Source: CAZGMC01 sp964526565 (GTDB taxonomy: Bacteria > Pseudomonadota > Alphaproteobacteria > DSM-16000 > Inquilinaceae). From it: 13,565 nt of DNA. The stretch spans positions 1 to 13,565 of the forward strand of contig CAZGMC010000108.1 of the NCBI GenBank assembly GCA_964526565.1. Reading direction: 5' to 3'. Shown here one piece after another: positions 7,339 to 13,565 of this stretch. The translations under genes and the position numbers were made by a program. The notes beneath the pieces are model-generated. The model was not told the DNA's origin. It did no database searches and was given only the letters and a program-made list of their open reading frames with translations. Numbering within the stretch: position 1 is the stretch's first letter; the number at the start of each line of letters is the position of its first letter.

Positions 7339-7400
7339 ACCACGGGACCGCACCACGGGACCGCACCACGGGACCGCACCACGGGACGGTACCACGGGAC
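7339..7400. repeat. 13-bp tandem repeat upstream of the PPK2 gene
   Basis: The unit is ACCACGGGACCGC. Copies begin at 7339, 7352 and 7365, a variant ending CGGT begins at 7378, and a partial ACCACGGGAC sits at 7391-7400. The array ends about 55 bases upstream of the PPK2 start codon, so it would fall in the untranslated leader if transcription starts near 7450. The period is not a multiple of three, which argues against a coding role. It is fully sequenced, unlike the other two arrays. Confidence 0.95.
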
Positions 7401-7456
7401 GGGGGCGGCAGACGACCGCATGAATGCGCACCGGCGTTGGGATACGCATGCGTCGC

Positions 7457-7485
7457 AGTATAAGCGATCTGGTGGCCGAAGGCAC
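7457..7485 (-). promoter_or_regulatory. Possible promoter for the PPK2 gene
   Basis: On the minus strand a good -10, TATACT (7457-7462), has only a weak -35 (GTGCCT, 7480-7485) 17 bases upstream. A 10-base perfect palindrome ACGCATGCGT (7444-7453) lies immediately downstream, around the expected start of transcription, and could be an operator. If real, the leader would be about 170 bases and would contain the 13-bp array. Support is limited to the -10 match. Confidence 0.3.
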
Positions 7486-7554
7486 GCTCCCCAACCCCTC
7501 CGGCTGCCGCCCCGGCCGGTGGCCGGTCCGTCCGGAGGCCGCGCCCGGGAAGGC

Positions 7555-7780
7555 AGGCGGGCCAGGCAGGCGGGCCAGCAGGCGGGCCAGCAGGCGGGCC
7601 AGCAGGCGGGCCAGCAGGCGNNNNNNNNNNNNNNNNNNNNNNNNNNNNNNNNNNNNNNNNNNNNNNNNNNNNNNNNNNNNNNNNNNNNNNNNNNNNNNNN
7701 NNNNNNNNNNNNNNNNNNNNAGGCGGGCCAGCAGGCGGGCCAGCAGGCGGGCCAGCAGGCGGGCCAGCAGGCGGGGCGGC
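7555..7780. repeat. 12-bp tandem repeat between metY and the PPK2 gene, interrupted by a gap
   Basis: The unit is AGGCGGGCCAGC. A 13-base variant copy begins at 7555, then perfect copies begin at 7568, 7580, 7592 and 7604, and a partial one at 7616 runs into the N run. After the gap, perfect copies begin at 7721, 7733, 7745 and 7757, and a degenerate copy at 7769 ends the array. Because 12 is a multiple of three, all minus-strand frames are open and would read Pro-Ala-Gly-Pro, Leu-Leu-Ala-Arg or Ala-Cys-Trp-Pro repeats, but nothing suggests translation. The array ends 30 bases from the metY stop codon. The 528 bases between the metY stop and the PPK2 start hold this array, the 13-bp array and the candidate promoter; I see no gene in them. 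Confidence 0.97.
7621..7720. other. Assembly gap (100 N)
   Basis: A second run of exactly 100 N lies inside the 12-bp tandem array, with in-register copies on both sides. The length is a placeholder and the real copy number is unknown. Confidence 0.98.
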
Positions 7781-7810
7781 ATGCACGGGGTCGGGGAGCG
7801 CAGCGACGGC

Positions 7811-9139
7811 CTATTCCGCCGCCGTGCGGCCTTCGCCGGCCCGCTGCAGCGCCTGGTCGAGGTCGGCGATGATGTCGTCCACATCCTCCAGGCCGATCGA
7901 CAGGCGGACCACGTCGGGGCCGGCCCCCGCGGCCGCCTGCGCCTCCGGCGGCAACTGGCGATGGGTCGTCGACGCCGGGTGGATGATCAGCGAGCGGGCG
8001 TCGCCGATATTGGCCAGGTGGCTGAACAACTCGACGCCCTCCACCACCTTGACACCGGCCTCGTAGCCGCCCTTGACGCCGAAGGTGAACACGGCGCCGG
8101 CGCCCTTCGGCACGTAGCGGCGGGCCAGCGCGTGGTACTTCGAGGCGGGCAGCCCGGCATATTCCACCCAGGCCACCGCCGGGTGGCCGGTCAGGAATTC
8201 TGCCACCTGCTGCGCGCTGTCGCAGTGGCGCTGCATGCGCAGGGCCAGCGTCTCCAGGCCGAGCAGGGTGAGAAAGGCGTTGAGCGGCTGCTGGTTGACG
8301 CCCAGGTCGCGCAGGCCGACGGCATGGCCGTGGAAGGTGAAAGCCATTTCGCCGAAGGTCTCGTGAAACTTCAGGCCGTGATAGCCGGGGTCGGGATCGG
8401 TCAAACCCTTGAACCGGTCGCTGGCCGACCAGTCGAACCGGCCGGAATCGACCACCACGCCGCCGACCGAGGTGCCGTTGCCCGACAGGAACTTGGTCGT
8501 CGAGTGGACGATCAGGTCGGCACCGTGCTCGAACGGCCGGCACAGATAGGGCGTCGCCATGGTGTTGTCGACGATCAGCGGCACCCCGGCCTCGCGGGCC
8601 ACCGCGGCGATGGCCTCGATGTCGGAAACGACGCCGCCCGGATTGGCCAGGCTCTCGATGAAGACGGCGCGGGTCTGCGGCGTGACCGCAGCGCGGACGT
8701 TCCCGGGGTCGTCGGCATCGACGAAGCGCGGCACCCAGCCGAAGGCGCGCTTGAAGCTGTTGCCCATCTGGTTGATCGTGCCGCCGTAGAGCTTGCGCGC
8801 CAGCACGATCTCCGCGCCCGGCTCCATGAACGGGAACAGCGCCAGCAGCTGCGCGGCGTGGCCCGAGGCCGTGGCGACGGCGCCGATGCCGTCCTCCAGG
8901 CTGGCCATGCGCTCCTCCAGCACCGACACCGTCGGGTTGGTCAGGCGCGAATAGATGAAGCCGAGCTGCTGCAGGTTGAACAGCGAGGCGGCGTGGTCGA
9001 CGTCGTCGAACACGTACGAGGTGGTCTGGTAGATCGGCGTCTGACGGGCGCCGGTGGTGGGGTCGGGCCTGGCGCCGGCATGGATGGCGCGGGTCTCGAA
9101 CCCCGGTGCGCGCGGCGCCCCTGTCTCGTTGTCGCTCAT
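7811..9139 (-). CDS. metY: O-acetylhomoserine aminocarboxypropyltransferase (sulfhydrylase)
   Basis: This 442-residue cytosolic PLP enzyme of the Cys/Met metabolism family would make homocysteine from O-acetylhomoserine and sulfide. The N-terminus FETRAIHAGARPDPTTGARQTPIYQTTSY, the FIYSRLTNPTVSVLEERMASLE block (61-82) and the PLP-lysine motif VHSTTKFLSGNGTSVGG with Lys216 are clear. The length, over 420 residues, and the inserted segment FDWSASDRFKGLTDPDPGYHGLKFHETFG (235-263) distinguish it from the shorter gamma-synthases and MetZ. C-terminal substrate-binding motifs SLIIHPASTTHRQL and VRLSIGLEDVDDI are present. The ATG overlaps the stop of the CoA-binding protein gene by four bases (ATGA), and GGTGAG precedes it. 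The preferred acyl group (acetyl or succinyl) is inferred. The stop lies 30 bases from a 12-bp tandem array, and no ordinary terminator is evident. Confidence 0.93.
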   Translation of the reverse strand: MSDNETGAPRAPGFETRAIHAGARPDPTTGARQTPIYQTTSYVFDDVDHAASLFNLQQLGFIYSRLTNPTVSVLEERMASLEDGIGAVATASGHAAQLLALFPFMEPGAEIVLARKLYGGTINQMGNSFKRAFGWVPRFVDADDPGNVRAAVTPQTRAVFIESLANPGGVVSDIEAIAAVAREAGVPLIVDNTMATPYLCRPFEHGADLIVHSTTKFLSGNGTSVGGVVVDSGRFDWSASDRFKGLTDPDPGYHGLKFHETFGEMAFTFHGHAVGLRDLGVNQQPLNAFLTLLGLETLALRMQRHCDSAQQVAEFLTGHPAVAWVEYAGLPASKYHALARRYVPKGAGAVFTFGVKGGYEAGVKVVEGVELFSHLANIGDARSLIIHPASTTHRQLPPEAQAAAGAGPDVVRLSIGLEDVDDIIADLDQALQRAGEGRTAAE

Positions 9140-9630
9140 TGTCTCACCGTTGTCTGTCGCCGGGCGGAGATCGTGCCCGAGTTCAGGCCGGACCAGCCCA
9201 TCTCGCCGTGCAGCCGGGCCCATTCCACCTTCGGGCAGCGGTTCATGACGACGCGCACGCCCCTGGCCTCGGCCCGTGCCGCGGCGTCGTCGTCGCGTAC
9301 GTTGAACTGCATCCAGACGGCTTTCGGCAAGGGAGCAAGTGCCAGCACCTCGTCGACGATGCCGCCGGCGGCATCCGAGCTGCGGAAGATGTCGACCATG
9401 TCGATCGGCTCGGGCACGTCGGCCAGGGCGGCATGGCCGCGCGCGCCCAGCACCTCGCGGCCGGCCAGGGCGGGATTGACCGGGATGATCCGGTAGCCCT
9501 TGTCCTTCAGGTACTTCATGACGAAGAAGCTGGCCCGCACCGGGTTGGCGCTGGCCCCGACCACGGCGATGGTGCGCACGTCGTCCAGGATGGCGCGCAG
9601 ATAGTGGGGAGCGTAGCTGTCGTGGTTCAT
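9136..9630 (-). CDS. CoA-binding domain protein (YccU/CoA_binding_2 family)
   Basis: This 164-residue cytosolic protein is a single Rossmann-like CoA-binding domain. The nucleotide-binding glycine loop AVVGASANPVRASFFVMKYL lies at about 22-41, followed by KGYRIIPVNPALAGREVLGARG and, further on, KAVWMQFNVRDDDAAARAEARGVRVVMNRCPKVEWAR. The last contains the conserved cysteine-containing MNRCPKVE stretch of the family. The function is unknown, and CoA binding itself is inferred from the fold. I choose the ATG at 9630 because it precedes the first conserved block. A longer frame to 9747 adds unconserved residues. The stop overlaps the start of metY, implying coupled translation. I recall this pairing with O-acetylhomoserine sulfhydrylase from other proteobacteria, suggesting a link to sulfur amino-acid metabolism. 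Confidence 0.88.
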   Translation of the reverse strand: MNHDSYAPHYLRAILDDVRTIAVVGASANPVRASFFVMKYLKDKGYRIIPVNPALAGREVLGARGHAALADVPEPIDMVDIFRSSDAAGGIVDEVLALAPLPKAVWMQFNVRDDDAAARAEARGVRVVMNRCPKVEWARLHGEMGWSGLNSGTISARRQTTVRQ

Positions 9631-9774
9631 GGCGTCATCCCGTCCGGCCGCATGCGACCTGATCCTCGAGCCGCCGTTGCTGCCGGGCGGCCGGGACGAT
9701 AGACATGGGTGCCGGCCGGCCGGGAATGCAACACGATAATGCTGCACGAATCGGTGGCGGCGGCAGCGGAACCG

Positions 9775-9801
9775 AAAAAGGGGAGGCCGTGAGCCTCCCC
9801 C
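9775..9801 (-). terminator. Rho-independent terminator after the chemoreceptor gene
   Basis: On the minus strand an eight-base perfect GC stem, GGGGAGGC paired with GCCTCCCC (9793-9800 and 9780-9787), closes a five-base loop. It is followed by five T's (9775-9779). It lies 36 bases past the stop of the chemoreceptor gene and ends the binding-protein/chemoreceptor transcript. It also separates that unit from the CoA-binding/metY pair. Confidence 0.88.
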
Positions 9802-9835
9802 TTCCCGGGATGACGGTCGTGACGGGGTGAACGGG

Positions 9836-11521
9836 TCAGGCCACCCGCACCTTGGTCAGGAAGTCGTCGACCTCGCGGCGCAGGACATCGGCCTGATCGG
9901 CCAGCCCGTTGACGGCCTCAAGGAGCGAGCCGGCCGCCTTGCCGGTCGATTCCGTGGCCGCCTTCACGTTGGTGATCTTGCCGGCGACGCTCTGGGTGCC
10001 GGTGGCTGCCTCGGTGGTGTTGCGGGCGATCTCCTGGGTGGCGGCGCTCTGCTCCTCGATGGCGGCGGCGATGGTGGTGGCGATCTCGCTGACTTCGACG
10101 ATGGTGGTGCGGATCTCCTGGATGGCCGTCACGGCGTCGCCGGTGACCGACTGCATGTCGGCGATCTGGGCGCCGATCTGCTCGGTCGCCTTGGCCGTCT
10201 GGTTGGCTAGGTTCTTGACCTCCGACGCGACGACGGCGAAACCCTTGCCGGCGTCGCCGGCCCGCGCCGCCTCGATGGTCGCATTGAGCGCCAGCAGGTT
10301 GGTCTGCTCGGCGATGGCGCTGATCATCTTGACGACCTCGCCGATCTTGCTGGCGGCGTCGGCCAGGCCCTGGACGGTGGTGTCGGTGCGCTCGGCGCGC
10401 GTCACCGCCTCGCCGGTGATGCGGGTCGACTGGGCGACGCGCTCGCCGATCTCGGCGATCGACTTGCTCATCTCCTCGGCGGCGGCGGCGACGGTGTTGA
10501 CGTTGCAGGTGGCCTGCTCGGCGGCGGCGGCGACCTCGGTGCTCTCGCTGCTGGTCTGGTCGGCCAGGCCGCACATGGACCGGGCGTTGTCCTTCATGTC
10601 GCCCAGGCCGCCGATGACGCCGTCGACGATGTGCTTGACGGTGCTCTCGAACGAGCCGGCGAGGTCGTCCATGGTGCGGCGCTTCTCGGCGGCGGCGGCC
10701 TCGGCGCCGGCCCGCTTCTCCGCCTCCATGCGCTTCATCTCGATGGCGTTGTCCTTGAACACCTGGACCGCCTGGGCCATGTCGCCGATCTCGTCGCGGC
10801 GGCCGATGTCGGGCACCGCCACCTCGGTATCGCCCCCGGCCAGCCTGGTCATCACGCCTTCGAGCCGGCGCAGCGGGCTGCCGACGATCCGGCGCAACAG
10901 CACGGTGAGGAGCCCGACCAGCAGCACGACGATGACCGCGGCGACCGCCGTCACGGTCCAGGCCGAGGCGGCCGACTTGGCGTCGATCAGGGCCCGGCTC
11001 CAGCCGACGATCAGGGTGCCCACACGCGCATTGTCGTTGCCGAAGTGGATCGGCACGGCGACGATCAGGTGCGAGCCCTCGTCGACCGTCATCACGTCAT
11101 CGCTGTGCCGGAAGACGCCGAGATTGAGGGCGAACCGGTCCGCGAGGTTGTCGCCCAGACTGGCGACGATGCCGCCTTCGGCATTGATCGCGAGCAGGCC
11201 GGCGATCATCGCGTTCTCGGTCTCGGCCTGACCGTCGTAGACGGCCTCGATGGCGGCGGCCTGATTGAAGCGGATGGCGGCGCCCATCTGGACAGCCATC
11301 AGGTCGGTAATGTCCGTGACCGCGGCGTCCGACACCTCGACCATGTTGTCCGTCTGCAGCGAGGCGGCGAACCAGATCATGACCGCCAGGCCGATGGTGA
11401 TCGATACCGCAGAGGCAATCGTGATCTTGCGCCCGATGGTCCACCAGCTGCGGCGTCTTGCGGCGCCGGTGCGGCGGGAGGCGTTCGTGGCCTCAATCGC
11501 CTGAAGAGTTGTTTCCGCCAT
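9836..11521 (-). CDS. Methyl-accepting chemotaxis protein
   Basis: This 561-residue inner-membrane chemoreceptor has a basic cytoplasmic N-terminus, TM1 at about 32-53, a periplasmic sensor of roughly 135 residues (54-187), TM2 at about 188-210, a HAMP domain (about 211-265, RRIVGSPLRRLEGVMTRLAGGD, ending DEIGDMAQAVQVFKDN) and a long coiled-coil signalling domain. The hairpin tip that contacts CheA/CheW is intact: EQTNLLALNATIEAARAGDAGKGFAV at 405-430. There is no C-terminal NWETF-type pentapeptide for CheR docking. The sensor looks like a small alpha/beta (Cache/PAS-like) fold, but I cannot name its ligand. I start at the ATG at 11521, which has AGGA eight bases upstream; an ATG three codons earlier (11530) is possible. 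It follows the secreted binding-protein gene by 101 bases on the same strand and ends at a strong terminator. The operon suggests the two act together. Confidence 0.95.
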   Translation of the reverse strand: MAETTLQAIEATNASRRTGAARRRSWWTIGRKITIASAVSITIGLAVMIWFAASLQTDNMVEVSDAAVTDITDLMAVQMGAAIRFNQAAAIEAVYDGQAETENAMIAGLLAINAEGGIVASLGDNLADRFALNLGVFRHSDDVMTVDEGSHLIVAVPIHFGNDNARVGTLIVGWSRALIDAKSAASAWTVTAVAAVIVVLLVGLLTVLLRRIVGSPLRRLEGVMTRLAGGDTEVAVPDIGRRDEIGDMAQAVQVFKDNAIEMKRMEAEKRAGAEAAAAEKRRTMDDLAGSFESTVKHIVDGVIGGLGDMKDNARSMCGLADQTSSESTEVAAAAEQATCNVNTVAAAAEEMSKSIAEIGERVAQSTRITGEAVTRAERTDTTVQGLADAASKIGEVVKMISAIAEQTNLLALNATIEAARAGDAGKGFAVVASEVKNLANQTAKATEQIGAQIADMQSVTGDAVTAIQEIRTTIVEVSEIATTIAAAIEEQSAATQEIARNTTEAATGTQSVAGKITNVKAATESTGKAAGSLLEAVNGLADQADVLRREVDDFLTKVRVA

Positions 11522-11622
11522 GACCGTCATCCTGAATGGGTCACTTTCGGATCGCCGGCTGGGACGGCGAGGGTGCCGGGGCGGCGTGAGGCTGCCTCGG
11601 CACGACCCGTCCACCGGCAACC

Positions 11623-12564
11623 CTACTCGATGATCGTTGCCGTGCTCAGCATCTGGAACGGGATGTCGATGCCGAGGCGCTGTGCCGTCGTCATGTTGAC
11701 GTAGAGCAGCGGCGTCTCGTCCGTGCCGACCGGCACGTCCGCGATGGACGTGCCCTCGACCATGACCGCGGCGACCGTGTCGGCCAGCATGCGTCCCAGC
11801 TTGTGGTCGTCGGCGACATAGCCGGCCAGCACGCCCTGCTGCACCGGCTCGCCGGTGAAGGCGAATACAGGCACGTCGCCGGCGGCCTCCACCGCGGCGC
11901 CGGCGTCGTCGATGGTCAGCCGCGTGTTGCCGAGCAGGAAGGCCGAATAGTTGCCGACGTTGTCGGCGACGGCGGCAGCCAGTTCATCGGCAGTCTCAAT
12001 ATAGACCACGTCGCACTGAAGGTCCAGGCTGTCGCAGGCTGCCAGCACGCCGTCCTCCTCGACCGGGCCGCTCGCGTGCCCGGTCTGGAGCAGCAGCAGC
12101 ATCGATTCGACGTCGGGCAGCAGGGCCATGTAGCTCTGCAGCGGGACCTCGTGGGGAATGAAGTACGTGACACCGGTCACATTGCCTTCGGGGGCCGCCA
12201 TGTTCTGGACGACGCCCAGCGACGGCGGATGATTGCCGCCGCCGATGAAGGTCGGGATCGAGGTCGGGTGCGCGGCAAGGTACTGGCTGCCGTTCGATCG
12301 CAGGATGACCATGGCATCCATGTTCGCCTCGAAATCGGCGATGGCCGCCGCCAGTTCGTCTTCCGACGCCAGCTCGGGGCGGATGTCCAGATTGATGTCC
12401 GGAGCGACCTCGGCCATGCGCTCCTGGAAACCGCTCATCACCCGGTTCGTCATTCCGGATTCGCCCATCCAGGCAACGCCGAGATCGATGGCGAACGCCG
12501 GCTGAGCGGCCGAGACCGCGAGCAGGGCGGCGACGCCGCACGCCGCCGAGTAGACATGCTTCAT
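11623..12564 (-). CDS. Secreted ABC-type solute-binding protein (PF04392-like), orphan
   Basis: This 313-residue periplasmic protein has a Sec signal peptide (residues 1-25: MKHVYSAACG, a hydrophobic core, then AQPAFA with cleavage before Ile26). The mature protein has a two-lobe periplasmic-binding fold of the ABC_sub_bind (TrpX-like) family. Recognisable pieces are NMAAPEGNVTGVTYF (121-135), the LLPDVESMLLL segment, FAFTGEPVQQGVLAGYVADDHKLGRMLADTV (235-264) and the C-terminal VNMTTAQRLGIDIPFQMLSTATIIE. Cys177 and Cys184 could form a periplasmic disulfide. The start at 12564 has AAGGAAGG seven bases upstream. No permease or ATPase gene is adjacent; the downstream gene is a chemoreceptor. It may therefore present ligand to a receptor rather than, or as well as, a transporter. 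The ligand is unknown; family members have been tied to aromatic amino acids and other small molecules. Confidence 0.85.
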   Translation of the reverse strand: MKHVYSAACGVAALLAVSAAQPAFAIDLGVAWMGESGMTNRVMSGFQERMAEVAPDINLDIRPELASEDELAAAIADFEANMDAMVILRSNGSQYLAAHPTSIPTFIGGGNHPPSLGVVQNMAAPEGNVTGVTYFIPHEVPLQSYMALLPDVESMLLLLQTGHASGPVEEDGVLAACDSLDLQCDVVYIETADELAAAVADNVGNYSAFLLGNTRLTIDDAGAAVEAAGDVPVFAFTGEPVQQGVLAGYVADDHKLGRMLADTVAAVMVEGTSIADVPVGTDETPLLYVNMTTAQRLGIDIPFQMLSTATIIE

Positions 12565-13095
12565 GGCTGACCTTCCTTGTGCCTTCTTGACGTTTGTCCC
12601 GTCCGCGGCCCCGTTGCCGGCCGCCGCCCGCCATGTGTGATTGTTCGTCACGGGGGGCATGGAAATGCGAGTAACGGGGGCCGGGCGTGGTGCCGTGCGG
12701 CCATTAACAACCGGATTCTCTATACAATGAGTTAATCCAACCGAACCAATCGAAAAAAGACTGAGGCCGACTTGTCCAAGGGTTGCCGATGGCGGATGCA
12801 GTCCTTGTTATGGTTATCCAAAGATCTTCAAGTTAACTTCGGCAGACCTGCTGCCGGCCGGTGTCTGCAGCACCAGGGGAGTCCGCAAGATCACAAAGAA
12901 ATTTTGAAAAATGCCAGAGATCGGGCGCCGGAACTATTGGACGCATTTCCATGGAGCCGGCATGGAGTATGGCCAGCCGGCAGGGCGGCGGCCATGTGCA
13001 ACACCGCTGTCCGTGCTCGCGACCGGGATGCCGGCGCGGCGGCCACCATGGCGGACGCCGGCCGGTCGTCGCGCTGCGGCACCGGGGCGATGGCG
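12565..13095. other. Intergenic region with an AT-rich centre; no gene recognised
   Basis: Between the binding-protein start and the crotonase stop, 531 bases carry no convincing gene. The part from about 12700 to 12930 is clearly richer in A/T than anything else here. It includes two perfect palindromes, AAGATCTT (12821-12828) and AAGTTAACTT (12830-12839), separated by one base. A minus-strand TATAGA near 12732 with TTGGTT 19 bases upstream is a weak promoter candidate for the binding-protein gene. The right-hand 150 bases are GC-rich, and their short open frames look like chance. A small RNA cannot be excluded. Confidence 0.5.

Positions 13096-13565
<470 letters not shown>

Noticed and set aside
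5669..7423. Long plus-strand open frame opposite the PPK2 gene
   Set aside because: It is antisense to a clearly conserved protein, has no start signal, and has a composition typical of GC-rich shadow frames.
5468..7780. CRISPR array
   Set aside because: The repeats are directly head-to-tail with no unique spacers, and no cas gene is nearby.
7283..7786. Upstream in-frame extension of the PPK2 protein carrying Pro-Ala-Gly-Pro repeats
   Set aside because: The frame is open only because the 12-bp array has no stops and the N run is translated as unknown residues. The 13-bp array shifts frame with each copy, there is no ribosome binding site, and the family N-terminus fits the ATG at 7282.
11573..11603. 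Hairpin between the binding-protein and chemoreceptor genes
   Set aside because: GTGCCGGGG and CCTCGGCAC pair with one mismatch around a 13-base loop, but no T tract follows. Such pairings are common at this GC content. It could be a weak attenuator, which is not enough to list.

Overview
The window is a high-GC stretch typical of an alphaproteobacterial chromosome. The gene order ubiquinol-cytochrome c chaperone / DUF177 / rpmF / plsX / fabH / ihfA / MerR, with a bamE-type lipoprotein divergent to it, is the arrangement I know from Rhodospirillales and related alphaproteobacteria. I cannot name the genus from sequence alone.

Layout. 1-453 holds no intact gene, but 211-417 is a decayed C-terminal piece of an ISAs1-family transposase. 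454-4880 (minus strand) is the housekeeping cluster: a CBP3-like cytochrome bc1 assembly chaperone, the DUF177/YceD protein, ribosomal protein L32, PlsX and FabH (phospholipid and fatty-acid initiation, coupled by an ATGA overlap), then IHF-alpha and a MerR-like regulator behind their own candidate promoter. 5010-5450 (plus strand) is a BamE/SmpA outer-membrane assembly lipoprotein. 5654-7282 (minus) is a two-domain PPK2-type polyphosphate:AMP phosphotransferase. It is bracketed by three different minisatellites: a 17-bp unit at its stop codon, a 13-bp unit in its probable leader, and a 12-bp unit farther upstream. Two of the arrays contain runs of exactly 100 N, which are assembly gaps. 7811-9630 (minus) is a translationally coupled pair: a small CoA-binding (YccU-type) protein followed by O-acetylhomoserine aminocarboxypropyltransferase (methionine/homocysteine synthesis). 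9836-12564 (minus) is a secreted PF04392-type solute-binding protein followed by a methyl-accepting chemotaxis protein with a good intrinsic terminator. No permease or ATPase lies beside the binding protein. 12565-13095 is intergenic and relatively AT-rich in its middle. 13096-13565 is the C-terminal part of an ECHDC3-like crotonase-fold protein that runs off the window.

Most of the window is ordinary. The parts most worth a second look are the three minisatellites around the polyphosphate kinase gene, the binding-protein/chemoreceptor pair, the crotonase homologue lacking both usual catalytic glutamates, and the transposase scar beside the MerR gene. I saw no CRISPR array, defence system, phage gene or tRNA.
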